A DNA stretch of 15,163 nt from Spirochaetales bacterium. GTDB taxonomy: Bacteria > Spirochaetota > Spirochaetia > DTKZ01. This document shows positions 7,141-14,952 of the stretch, piece by piece. Both the position numbers and the translations under genes were made by a program. Below the pieces are notes generated by a model, which was not told the origin of the DNA, did no database searches, and worked only from the letters and a program-made list of their open reading frames with translations. Every line of letters starts with the position of its first letter. Position 1 is the stretch's first letter. The DNA lies in the NCBI GenBank assembly GCA_031266855.1, contig JAISAF010000309.1, positions 1 to 15,163 of the forward strand. Reading direction: 5' to 3'.

Positions 7141-7370
7141 CCACGGAATTGCCTCCCGGCAATTCCGTGGCTTTGGTTTTGAGTTGCCGCTGCGCAAGGG
7201 ATTCCGGGGGCGCAATAGCGCCCGCTACAATCCATACCTATCGGAAAGCGACCGTCTTCGGGCGCATTGCAGCGGAAAGCCCACAGGATTTGCATGAGCA
7301 AATCCGAGGACTTGCAGCGGAAAGCCCGGTTTTTTGCCCGTGGATTCCACGGGCAAAAAATGCGCCCAAA
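7141..7370 (+). repeat. Composite palindromic repeat, copy C
   Basis: It fills the gap between the SUKH-like gene promoter and the 3' end of the RND pump gene. In order: a perfect 13-base stem CCACGGAATTGCC with its complement (7141-7170); a GGGCGC/GCGCCC stem near 7207-7222; the segment GGAAAGCGACCGTCTTCGGG shared with copies B and F; scaffold AGCGGAAAGCCCACAGG; hairpin GGATTTGC/GCAAATCC (7286-7305); scaffold AGCGGAAAGCCCGG; a perfect T6-GCCCGTGG-loop-CCACGGGC-A6 palindrome (7330-7360); and the TGCGCCCAAA end. Confidence 0.88.
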
Positions 7371-7395
7371 TGACGCGTAACAAATAAATGTCTTG

Positions 7396-10300
7396 CTAAA
7401 TTTCCTCCCTTTTTTGTACGCTGTCTTTGTTAAAAAGGGTGTACATAACGGGAATAAGAAACAGCGTTATAAAAGTGCTTACCGTAAGGCCGCCGGCAAC
7501 TGTCATGCCGATGGGCTGGATCATGGTGGAGTTTTCGCCGGGGAAGAAGGCCATAGGGATTGTGGCGAGAATGGTGGTAAGGCTTGTCATGAGTACGGGC
7601 TGGAGGCGGTCGACTCCCGCTTCGACGCAGGCGTCGTGAAGGTTCGCTCCGCGGCGGCGCAGAAGGTTTGTGTAGTCTACAAGAACAATTCCATTATTTA
7701 CGACGATGCCCACGAGCATGATAACTCCTATGGCGCTGAACATATTGAAGGTTTGTCCGGTAAGGAGGTAGATGCCGATGACGCCGATGAAGACCAGGGG
7801 TATGGTAAAAAAATTGATGAGAGGATCTTTGAGCGATTCGTATTGACCTGCCATGACGCAGAAGACAAGGCCCACCGCGATGAAGAGCAGGATGATAAGT
7901 TTATTTCCGAAGTCCTCCATGTCGGCATAGTCGCCGCCGTATTCGATGCGCACGTCTTCCGGGATCAGGGATGCTTCGATACGGCCACGGATTTGTTCTG
8001 TGACTGCTGTGGCTTCGGCGCCGGGCGCGGGTTTTCCCTGGATGTGGATTGTACGGGTTTGGTTTTCGCGTTTTATGTCCACGGGCCCAGTTGCTTTTTG
8101 AAGTTCGGCGAAGCTGGATACGGGGACGCGCAGTCCGGCGGCGTTCACAACGAAGATTTTGTTGAGGTCGGGGATTTTACTTTTATCGGAATCCTGGAGG
8201 ACGAGGAAAATATCGTATTCCTTGCCGTCCTTGCGGAATACGGAGGCGGTGATTCCGTTTATGCCCGCGCGGATTTCTTCTCCGATATTTTGAACCGAGA
8301 GTCCCAGGGCGTAGGCTTTTTTGCGGTCAATCACCACCTGTATTTCCGGCAGGGCGGCGGAAATATCCTGGGAAATTTCAATGGCGTGCGGAATTTCCGT
8401 GCGGATAAGGGTTTCAATGGCGGCGGCGGTTTGCAGGAGTTTTTCAAGATCGTCCGACTTGACCATGATGTCGATGGGGGATTCCGAATCCGAGAGAGCG
8501 CTTTCTTCCATTCCAAATACCACGCCGGGATAACTGGAAAACCGCGAGCGGAGTTTCGCCCTGATTGTTTCTACTGTGTCGATCTGTTTACTAAGCGGGG
8601 GCAGGGTAATGGTAAGTTCCCCGTAATTTTCGCGGGAAGTTATGATCGCGTTGACCGCCGCTCCGGCTGTATAATAAACTGTTGTGTAGCCGCGGACTTC
8701 CTCGCGGATAAAGGTTTCCAGTTCGGCCATGAGAGCAGCGGTTTTTTCCAGCCGGCTTCCCGCGGGGAGTTCGGCGCTTAGTTTAACCGTATCGTCTTCC
8801 ATATCGGGAAAGACACTAATAGAAAGCAGGGGAAAGGCCGCGAGGCTGGCGGCGAAAAGCGCGGCGCTTCCAAGGATAACAGACTTCCGGCGGCCCAGCG
8901 CGAGGATAAGGGTTTTTCTGTACAGCGCGGAGAGCCTGTCAATAAGAGCGCCGAGAAACCCGTCAAGGCCCGCGAGGAATTTATTTTTTAAGGGTTTTTG
9001 GGCGCGGGTTGAGACCGGAAAAACCCTGGCTGCAAGAACCGGCACAAGAACAACGCCGGTAACAAGGCTTGCCGAGATGGTAACGACAATCGTAATCATC
9101 ATGTCGCTGAGGATCACTCCCAATAGCCGGAGCTGGTATTTGAAAAGGATCAGCGGAATAAAAACGCAGATTGTTGTAAGCGCCGAGGCGATGATGGGCG
9201 CTATAACTTCCTCGCCCCCGGATACGGCGGCTTCCTGCGGGGAGGCGCCCCGCCGGCGATACTGAAAAATATTTTCCATGATTACGATGGAGGCGTCCAC
9301 AATCAGCCCGACTCCCAGGATAAGGCCGGCCAAAGTCATGACATTCAGGGTAATGCCCATGAAATACAGAACCATCAGGGTCAGCACAATGGAAATGGGA
9401 ATGGAAGCGCCGATAATCAGGGCCGCGCGGATGTTTCGCAGGAACAGAAAAAGGAGGATCATGGCCAGGAGCATTCCCTGTGCGGCGGAAGAAGTAAGGT
9501 TTGAAATGGAATCCCGTATAAAGTCGCTTTCGTCTTCCAGGACAACAAGCTGTACCCCCGGGGGCAGCGCGGCGTTTATTTCCGGGAGTCTTTGATAAAT
9601 GTTATCCACTGTGCGCACGGAATTCGCGTCGCTTTGTTTCTGGAGTGAGATATACACGCCGTCTTCACCGCCGATCTTCACAATCATGTCCGCGTCCTTG
9701 TAGCCCTCATATACTTCGGCAATGTCCTGTAACAAAATGGGGTGGTTTTCCGCGCCCCGGTAGGCAATAACTGTTTCGGCGATTTCCTTCACCGTGCGGA
9801 ATTCCCCGCTTGTCCGTATATGATAACTCCTGTCCCCTTCTTTCACTTTCCCGCCGCCTATTTGAATATTCTGCTGCGCCAGGGCGGAGGCCGCGGATAA
9901 AATAGTTATGCCATAAGCCTCAAGGCGGTTCTGGGAAATATCGGCCCGCACGGCCCGTTCCAGCCCGCCATAGACTTCTACCAGGGCAACTCCGTCAATC
10001 TGTTCAAAGCGGGGCTGGACAAAATCGTCCGCGATTTCCCGCAGATACGCCGCGCTCCTGCCGCCTTCAAGGGCAAAGATCAGTATGGGCATTGCGGAGG
10101 TGTCCATCTTGAAAATCTGTGGCGTTTCCGCCTCATCGGGCAAAGTGGCCTTCGCTACTTCGAGTTTGTCCCGTACCTCATTGGTTTGTTCGTCAAGGTT
10201 TACGCCCCAGTCGAACTCAAGCTGAATCATGCTGGCTCCTTCCGAGGAGGTCGAGGTGATTTTCCTGAGCCGTGAAATGCTGCCGAGGTTTTCCTCAAGA

Positions 10301-10494
10301 ATACGGGTCAGGTTTTTTTCCACCTCTTCGGGTCCGGCGGAATTGTATGTGGTGGTAATGATAATAGTGGGGAAGTCTATGTCGGGAAGTAAATCGATGG
10401 GGAGGTCCAGAACCGCGTATAGGCCAAGGCCGATAAAAATAACAAAGCTAATGACAACCAGTACCGGACGCCTGATAAATTTCTGGATATTCAT
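7396..10494 (-). CDS. RND-family efflux pump permease
   Basis: A 1032-residue inner-membrane proton-driven exporter of the HAE/AcrB superfamily, which moves drugs, lipids or surfactants out through the adaptor and outer-membrane factor of the same operon. It has the family layout: N-terminal helix about 10-30, a large periplasmic loop about 31-335, a cluster of helices about 338-490, a helix about 538-562, a second periplasmic loop about 563-862 and a final helix cluster about 863-1020. In transmembrane helix 4 there is one Asp (Asp400, GLIVDASIVIMEN) where AcrB has two. In helix 10 the AcrB Lys position lies in GIVVNNGIVLVDY (Asn933, Asn934). This resembles SwrC-type and other non-proteobacterial RND pumps rather than AcrB. 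The ATG overlaps the adaptor's TGA by four bases (10491-10494). Substrate is unknown. Confidence 0.96.
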   Translation of the reverse strand: MNIQKFIRRPVLVVISFVIFIGLGLYAVLDLPIDLLPDIDFPTIIITTTYNSAGPEEVEKNLTRILEENLGSISRLRKITSTSSEGASMIQLEFDWGVNLDEQTNEVRDKLEVAKATLPDEAETPQIFKMDTSAMPILIFALEGGRSAAYLREIADDFVQPRFEQIDGVALVEVYGGLERAVRADISQNRLEAYGITILSAASALAQQNIQIGGGKVKEGDRSYHIRTSGEFRTVKEIAETVIAYRGAENHPILLQDIAEVYEGYKDADMIVKIGGEDGVYISLQKQSDANSVRTVDNIYQRLPEINAALPPGVQLVVLEDESDFIRDSISNLTSSAAQGMLLAMILLFLFLRNIRAALIIGASIPISIVLTLMVLYFMGITLNVMTLAGLILGVGLIVDASIVIMENIFQYRRRGASPQEAAVSGGEEVIAPIIASALTTICVFIPLILFKYQLRLLGVILSDMMITIVVTISASLVTGVVLVPVLAARVFPVSTRAQKPLKNKFLAGLDGFLGALIDRLSALYRKTLILALGRRKSVILGSAALFAASLAAFPLLSISVFPDMEDDTVKLSAELPAGSRLEKTAALMAELETFIREEVRGYTTVYYTAGAAVNAIITSRENYGELTITLPPLSKQIDTVETIRAKLRSRFSSYPGVVFGMEESALSDSESPIDIMVKSDDLEKLLQTAAAIETLIRTEIPHAIEISQDISAALPEIQVVIDRKKAYALGLSVQNIGEEIRAGINGITASVFRKDGKEYDIFLVLQDSDKSKIPDLNKIFVVNAAGLRVPVSSFAELQKATGPVDIKRENQTRTIHIQGKPAPGAEATAVTEQIRGRIEASLIPEDVRIEYGGDYADMEDFGNKLIILLFIAVGLVFCVMAGQYESLKDPLINFFTIPLVFIGVIGIYLLTGQTFNMFSAIGVIMLVGIVVNNGIVLVDYTNLLRRRGANLHDACVEAGVDRLQPVLMTSLTTILATIPMAFFPGENSTMIQPIGMTVAGGLTVSTFITLFLIPVMYTLFNKDSVQKREEI

Positions 10495-11399
10495 AGCGCG
10501 GGCCTCTGTTCGGAAAGAACGCGCACTTTAACGCCGTCCGAAAGAAGGCCGTGCCCTTCGCTGATGATTATTTCGCCCGCCTGGAGGCCCTGGATAACTT
10601 CAATAAACCCGTCAAGCGAAATTCCCGCGCCGATCATACGCTCTTCGGCCCGGCTGTCCGGGCCTACAACAAAAACACTCTGCCCGCCCCGGCTGACCGC
10701 GGATTCGGGGATAAGCGCCCGCCCCACACGCACTACGGTCTCTATCCGTATTCGCGCGAACATACCTACAGAAACGCGGGAAACCGGCTGCGTGAATGTA
10801 AGCCGTATTTCCCGTGTACGGCTGAGCGGATCCACAACCGGGCTAAGGCGGGAAATAAGCGCGGAAAAAATCTCGCCGGGATAGGCTTCAAAAGAGACGC
10901 CCGCCTTTTGCCCCAGGAGAACCCTGCCGGTTTGTTTTTCAGGAATAAGGGCTTTTACCTGAATGCTGCCTAATTGCCCTGCCCGCGCGATAACGGAGGA
11001 CTCCCCGACTGTCGCGCCGATTTTTCCGGGAACTTCTAGTATGGTTCCACTGATGGGAGCCCGGACAGGGCTGAGCGTATAGGTAAGGCCGGGTTTCGAG
11101 GGATCCACACTGGCGATGATTTGGCCTTTCTGTACAAAATCACCCAGGCCCGCGTGAAGGCGGACAAGTTTCCCGGCAATATCGGGAAAAATGTCAACGC
11201 TTGTTTCGGTAATAACATCCCCGCCGGCTTCCAGATATTCCTGAATATCCCTGATTTCCACCTGAACCGTCCTGACGCTATACACGGTTTCTTCCGCTGG
11301 AATAGCAGATGGAACACCGGCGGGTTCTCCTTTCCCGCATCCGGTGAAAAGGCATCCGAGGAAAAGGCATCCGGCAAAAAGACGAAGGATGACGCGCAT
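10491..11399 (-). CDS. Lipoprotein RND periplasmic adaptor (hairpin-less, BesA-like)
   Basis: A 302-residue membrane-fusion protein that links pump and outer-membrane factor. Residues 1-21 form a lipoprotein signal with the lipobox Cys at 21 (LFTGC). A lipoyl/barrel-sandwich domain follows at about 50-115, with VDIFPDIAGKLV and VRAPISGTILEV as its two halves. These are joined by only about 20 residues, so the coiled-coil hairpin usual in AcrA/MacA is missing. Beta-barrel and membrane-proximal domains complete it. The spirochaete adaptor BesA is known to lack this hairpin, which supports the lineage. The frame is open upstream to 11711 through repeat copy D. I chose ATG 11399 because it begins the signal peptide, although its ribosome-binding site is weak. 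It shares a 4-base overlap with the pump gene. Confidence 0.9.
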   Translation of the reverse strand: MRVILRLFAGCLFLGCLFTGCGKGEPAGVPSAIPAEETVYSVRTVQVEIRDIQEYLEAGGDVITETSVDIFPDIAGKLVRLHAGLGDFVQKGQIIASVDPSKPGLTYTLSPVRAPISGTILEVPGKIGATVGESSVIARAGQLGSIQVKALIPEKQTGRVLLGQKAGVSFEAYPGEIFSALISRLSPVVDPLSRTREIRLTFTQPVSRVSVGMFARIRIETVVRVGRALIPESAVSRGGQSVFVVGPDSRAEERMIGAGISLDGFIEVIQGLQAGEIIISEGHGLLSDGVKVRVLSEQRPAL

Positions 11400-11447
11400 A
11401 AGAGCCTGTTCAATATTCTGAAAGCCCCTGGGTGCGCAAAGGGGGGG

Positions 11448-11697
11448 GCTGGTCGCGATTTTGCTTTCGCAAAATCGCTGCTCGCCCATGCATCCTGGCT
11501 GGTCGCAAAAGTGCGTACGCGATTTTGCTGCCCGTCCATGCGTCCTGGCTGGTCGCGAATTTGCGTTAGCAAATTCGCTGCCCGCCGCTGGGCGCGCGCA
11601 AGGGATTGAAGCGGAAAGCCCGGAGGGCTTGCGAAAGCAAGACCGAGGACTTGGAGCGGAAAGCCCGGTTTGCGGCGTTAGCCGCAAATGCGCCCGA
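11448..11697 (+). repeat. Composite palindromic repeat, copy D, with 50-base tandem units
   Basis: It sits inside the efflux operon between the outer-membrane factor and adaptor genes. Two full 50-base units (11448-11497, 11498-11547) and a partial third (from 11548) each begin GCTGGTCGC, carry a 20-base hairpin that differs per unit (GATTTTGC/GCAAAATC; an imperfect AAAAGTGC/GCGATTTT; GAATTTGC/GCAAATTC) and continue GCTGCYCGYCCATGCRTCCTG. Then follow GCGCAAGGGATTG, scaffold GCGGAAAGCCC, a CTTGC/GCAAG hairpin, the second scaffold GCGGAAAGCCCGG and a TTTGCGGC/GCCGCAAA palindrome (11669-11688) ending in TGCGCCCGAA. The T and A runs are only three bases here. The minus-strand frame stays open through all of it. 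Confidence 0.88.
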
Positions 11698-11707
11698 ATC
11701 GTGTTTT

Positions 11708-11727
11708 TCATTTTTTTATTTCTCCTT
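11708..11727 (-). promoter_or_regulatory. Ribosome-binding site and ATGA start that read into repeat D
   Basis: On the minus strand AAGGAG (11722-11727) lies ten bases before an ATG at 11711 that overlaps the outer-membrane factor's TGA (11708-11710). The frame from this ATG continues for 104 codons, nearly all translated repeat, and joins the adaptor in frame at 11399. The overlap has the same form as the two other coupled junctions in the window (4395-4398 and 10491-10494). This may be the original adaptor start displaced by the repeat; whether it is used is not known. Confidence 0.5.
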
Positions 11728-13057
11728 CCAGTGTTCCAAAACGAAGTCCCAGAGCATATTCAAGGTCCAGAATCAGCGTGATACAGGTATATTTTTCCCG
11801 GACTATGTGCAGCCTCGCGCTTTGAAGCTCGCCAGCCGCGTTTTCGAGAGTAAGCAGTTCCTTTGATCCCTGCCGGTAGGCTTCTTCCGTCAGCGTGTAG
11901 GTCCGTTGCGCAAGCTCCTCGTTCAGAAGAAGAGCCTCGATAGTTTGCCGCGATTTGTGAATTTTCCTGCCCAGGGTTTCTATTTCCACACCCGCCTGCC
12001 GGGTGAACTCCAGAATCCGCGATTCCTGTTTTTGTATATCATCCTCAAGCGCCGCGATGGAAACCCGCGCCGGAGAACCGGGAAACAGGTTATCAATGGC
12101 AAGGGAGAGGGAAACCGTGAACATTCCGCTGTCGGCAAAGTTATCGCGGGAATTCCAGCGGCCCGAACTGAAAGGATCCGTCAGCGCCGGTGAATAGGCC
12201 CACCCAAGAGAAAGGGATGGCAGCAGGGCGCTCTGTTTTGCCATGTCCCGGTTCAGGATGCTTACATCCCGTATCCGCCGCAATTCCTGAATATCGGGCC
12301 GCAGAGCAAGCGCCGAAGCGCGGAAAGGCCGGGTATCCAAATCAGGCAGCAGCGCGGGTTCTATACTTCCGGTAATACGCACATTTTCGTCCGGCTCAAT
12401 ACCAAGATATTCCTTAAAAAGTTCAAGCTGCTCCTGCCAGGCGATAATTTCCTCATCGAGCGTGGGGCGCAGATTTTCCAGGCTTACTTTCGCGCTCAGT
12501 GAATCAAGTTCGGGGACAAGACCGTTTCTGTAATTTTCATCGGCCTGGAGCCAGCGCTTTTCCGCGGTGAGAATATTCTGCCGCGTCAGCTTGATGTTTT
12601 CTTCCAAAAGAAGAAGCCCATAAAAAGCTTTCCGCACATCCATCTCCAGCAGCGTCCTGGCGTTCTCAAGACTGATAAGCCCCCGCTCGTAATCGCGAAC
12701 AGCCCGCTTCATGCCAGTAAAAGTCGCGGGGGAAAGGCTCAGCCGCAAGGCCACCGAACCAGCAGCCGTGTACGGGGAAGGCCCGCCCTGCGCCGCCGGA
12801 GGCTTCTCATTGACCCGGTTCAAAGCCGCCGAAGCCTCAATACCAGGAACAAGAACATTCCAGCGGGCATCCTTCGCCCGTTTCAGCGTCTGCGTATCAA
12901 TGCGGCTCCGCTGAAGGCCAAGGTTACGGCTCAGCGCAAGCCCGACAGCCTCATCAAGGGACAGCTCCGTATCCGCGAAAAGCCCGCCCCTGACAAACAG
13001 GCACAGCACGCAGCCCAGAAAAAAACGACCCAGGTACTTTGTCTGTAGGTATCTCAT
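11708..13057 (-). CDS. TolC-family outer-membrane efflux protein
   Basis: A 449-residue outer-membrane factor that forms the exit duct of the tripartite pump. It has a signal peptide (residues about 1-28, cleavage likely after GLFA). Two outer-membrane efflux protein repeats follow, the first opening with LSLDEAVGLALSRNLGLQ at about 31-48 and the second with LALRPDIQELRR in the middle, each with long coiled-coil helices rich in Leu, Glu and Arg. Length is typical. I chose ATG 13057 because AAGGT lies seven bases upstream; a GTG three codons earlier overlaps that site. It is the first gene of the OMF-adaptor-pump operon, the same order as Borrelia besC-besA-besB. It ends in TGA within ATGA, and copy D of the repeat follows. 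Confidence 0.94.
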   Translation of the reverse strand: MRYLQTKYLGRFFLGCVLCLFVRGGLFADTELSLDEAVGLALSRNLGLQRSRIDTQTLKRAKDARWNVLVPGIEASAALNRVNEKPPAAQGGPSPYTAAGSVALRLSLSPATFTGMKRAVRDYERGLISLENARTLLEMDVRKAFYGLLLLEENIKLTRQNILTAEKRWLQADENYRNGLVPELDSLSAKVSLENLRPTLDEEIIAWQEQLELFKEYLGIEPDENVRITGSIEPALLPDLDTRPFRASALALRPDIQELRRIRDVSILNRDMAKQSALLPSLSLGWAYSPALTDPFSSGRWNSRDNFADSGMFTVSLSLAIDNLFPGSPARVSIAALEDDIQKQESRILEFTRQAGVEIETLGRKIHKSRQTIEALLLNEELAQRTYTLTEEAYRQGSKELLTLENAAGELQSARLHIVREKYTCITLILDLEYALGLRFGTLEGEIKK

Positions 13058-13135
13058 AGACGACACCTTACAGGAGAAACGCGGCAGAACACCATTAATT
13101 CGGGCTTAGAAAGTTATAACATTTTGTTTATCAGT

Positions 13136-13515
13136 TTTGGGCGCATTTTTTTGGACGGGCGTAGCCCGTCCAAAAAAACCGGGCTTTCCGCTTCAAGTCC
13201 TCGGAAGCGCCGATGCGCTTCCGGTGGGCTTTCCGCTACAATCCCTTGCGCATCGGCAGATCAGAATAAGGCCCCGGAATTACCAGCGGTAATTCCGGGG
13301 GTAGGTAATTGCCTTTGGCAATTACCTGCCCATAACCAGCCGGCCGCAATGTTGGGACAAAATGTCCACCAGGCACAGCGCGTTACGCGCTGTGCGCGTC
13401 GTTATCACCACCGGCTGCCGACGCGCAGCGGCAGCGCAAAATCGCTTCGCAATTTTGCCGCCAACCAGGACGCATGGGCGAGCAGCAAAATTGCATACGC
13501 AATTTTGCGACCAGC
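13136..13515 (-). repeat. Composite palindromic repeat, copy E (most complete)
   Basis: Read on the minus strand from 13515: one full 50-base unit (13466-13515) with the same scaffold as copy D and a perfect AAAATTGC/GCAATTTT hairpin; a degenerate second unit; the block at 13366-13420 shared with copy A, with a 10-base perfect stem (13373-13395); two hairpins GGCAATTACCT-type (13303-13327) and CCCCGGAATTACC-type (13272-13300); GCGCAAGGGATTG; scaffold; hairpin GGAAGCGC/GCGCTTCC (13203-13222); scaffold; and a perfect T7-GGACGGGC-loop-GCCCGTCC-A7 palindrome (13146-13178). It lies upstream of the efflux operon and downstream of the substrate-binding protein. Confidence 0.88.
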
Positions 13516-13748
13516 CCCTGTGCGCGCGCCGACTGTCAGTATGCCGCGCCTGATACACAGGAACAGCAGGAGTGAATTTGTACGGTTTTTTATACGATCT
13601 AAAAGAAATTTTAATATTCCGGCACTGGTTTCAGGCGCTTTTTCATTCCGCTGCGGCTCATGGTTGTACAACAGATTATCCGGCGGGACAAACATCTGTT
13701 TTTATGGTTCAGGTGCGGAGCAATTACTAAAATGCTCTCTATTCTGAC
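13516..13748. other. Gene-free stretch without recognisable content
   Basis: Between repeat E and the end of the substrate-binding protein gene I see no convincing gene, terminator or promoter. A 52-codon frame from GTG 13572 to 13730 on the plus strand has AGGAG only one base before the start and resembles no family I know. This could be remnant DNA. Confidence 0.4.
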
Positions 13749-14729
13749 TTACCTCAGATCCTGAAGCACCCTGCCCGCGGCAAATGTCCTGTTTATCAGG
13801 CCAAGGTGGAAAAGTATATCGATTGACTGCTGGTATTTCTGTTCATCCAGAAAGCCATAGCCCTCAGCCGATTCAAAAAGCGTCAGTGTTTTGTCAAGGA
13901 CTTCCCGCGGGAAGTTGCCGAGGTCCGTGTCCCTCTGGCCGGTAAACCGTCCGGCGATTTTACAGGCTTCATCGGGATTTTGTATCGTGTAGGCGACCGC
14001 CCGCGCAGTGGCGCGGACAAAACCTTTCAGAATGCCGGTCTTCCTCGCGATGATTTTTTCCGAAGAAATAAATGAAACGCCAACCATATCGGAAAATTCC
14101 TTTACATCCCACTGAACCACAGGTACATTCCTCTCACGCAGATGCAGGGGTTCGTTCATGAAAAAACACACAGCCCCGTCAACCTTGTTTCCCAAAAGAC
14201 TTTGAATCTGGGTGTAGCCTATCTTTTGAATTTTAACCGTCTCCTGGAGACCGTATTTTTCCAGAAAAATCCGCAGGCCAATGTAACTTGTTCCAAACAG
14301 TTCCGGCGTACCGATAATTTTCCCCGCAAAGTCTTCGGGCCGCCTGATTTTGTTCTCCAAAGCGACAATCGTTACCGGATACCTCTGATAATACTGAAAA
14401 ATGGCTTTCAGATTTAAACCCTTTGCTCCCGCGACAAGAAGCTGATCCGAATCGGAAAGCCCCACATCGATTCTGCCCGCCGCGAGCAGGGAAAAAATAT
14501 CAATGCCGACTCCATATTCAATATTCAGATTAATTTTTTCCTCCCGGTAAAACCCTTTTTCGATCCCCACATACAGCGGGGTAAACTGAATGTGGGGAAT
14601 ATAGCCAACCGCGAGTTTTAGGGTTTGTTCCTGCGGGTATACGATAAACGCCGCGAACAGCAAAAAACCGGCAATGGAAAGCCGCGGCGGATACAAAAAA
14701 CGCCTGAACCTTTTCATAGATATAAGCAT
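13749..14729 (-). CDS. NMT1/THI5-like ABC substrate-binding protein
   Basis: A 326-residue exported solute-binding protein of the NMT1/THI5/SsuA type, whose members deliver thiamine precursors, sulfonates or related small molecules to an ABC transporter. A signal peptide (basic MKRFRR, then a hydrophobic core to about residue 31) is followed by the typical opening LKLAVGYIPHIQFTPLYVGI and EKGFYREEKINLNI (about 37-70). IDVGLSDSDQLLVAGAKG (about 87-104) and GKIIGTPELFGTSYIGLRIFLEKYGL (about 136-161) are characteristic two-lobe segments. The frame extends to 14864 through repeat F. I chose ATG 14729 because AGGG lies eight bases upstream; ATG 14717 is an alternative. No permease or ATPase gene adjoins it in the window, so it is solitary here, and the ligand is unknown. 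Confidence 0.85.
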   Translation of the reverse strand: MLISMKRFRRFLYPPRLSIAGFLLFAAFIVYPQEQTLKLAVGYIPHIQFTPLYVGIEKGFYREEKINLNIEYGVGIDIFSLLAAGRIDVGLSDSDQLLVAGAKGLNLKAIFQYYQRYPVTIVALENKIRRPEDFAGKIIGTPELFGTSYIGLRIFLEKYGLQETVKIQKIGYTQIQSLLGNKVDGAVCFFMNEPLHLRERNVPVVQWDVKEFSDMVGVSFISSEKIIARKTGILKGFVRATARAVAYTIQNPDEACKIAGRFTGQRDTDLGNFPREVLDKTLTLFESAEGYGFLDEQKYQQSIDILFHLGLINRTFAAGRVLQDLR

Positions 14730-14772
14730 AAGGGAAGCCCTGGGAATTTTCCAGCGCGATAGATTGTCTTCA

Positions 14773-14952
14773 GGCGCCTTTTTGGCGCAAAGCGCCAAAA
14801 ATCGGGCTTTCCGCTCCAAGTCCTCGGAAGCGCCGATGCGCTTCCTGTGGGCTTTCCGTTTCAATGCGCCCGAAGACGGTCGCTTTCCGATAGGTATGGA
14901 TTGCAGCGGGCGCTATCGCGCCCCCGGACTCCCTTGCGCGCGCCCAGCGGCT
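14773..14952 (-). repeat. Composite palindromic repeat, copy F
   Basis: It lies just upstream of the substrate-binding protein gene. On the minus strand: GCGCAAGGGA, a GGGCGC/GCGCCC stem, the segment GGAAAGCGACCGTCTTCGGG, scaffold CGGAAAGCCCACAGG, hairpin GGAAGCGC/GCGCTTCC (14826-14845, identical to copy E), scaffold AGCGGAAAGCCCG, and T5-GGCGC-loop-GCGCC-A5 (14779-14801). Its internal order matches copy C. It keeps a frame open into the downstream gene. Confidence 0.85.

Noticed and set aside
7393..8781. 462-codon plus-strand frame
   Set aside because: It is the antisense shadow of the RND pump gene, with Asp/Gly/His-rich low-information sequence and no family pattern.
11448..11580. CRISPR-like array
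   Set aside because: The regular 50-base spacing suggests repeats and spacers, but the variable parts are palindromes related to each other, there are under three units, and no cas gene is near.
13405..13695. 96-codon minus-strand frame
   Set aside because: It has no ribosome-binding site, and half of it is translated repeat E.
13572..13730. 52-codon plus-strand gene starting with GTG
   Set aside because: The ribosome-binding-like AGGAG is only one base from the start, there is no family resemblance, and no promoter is seen.
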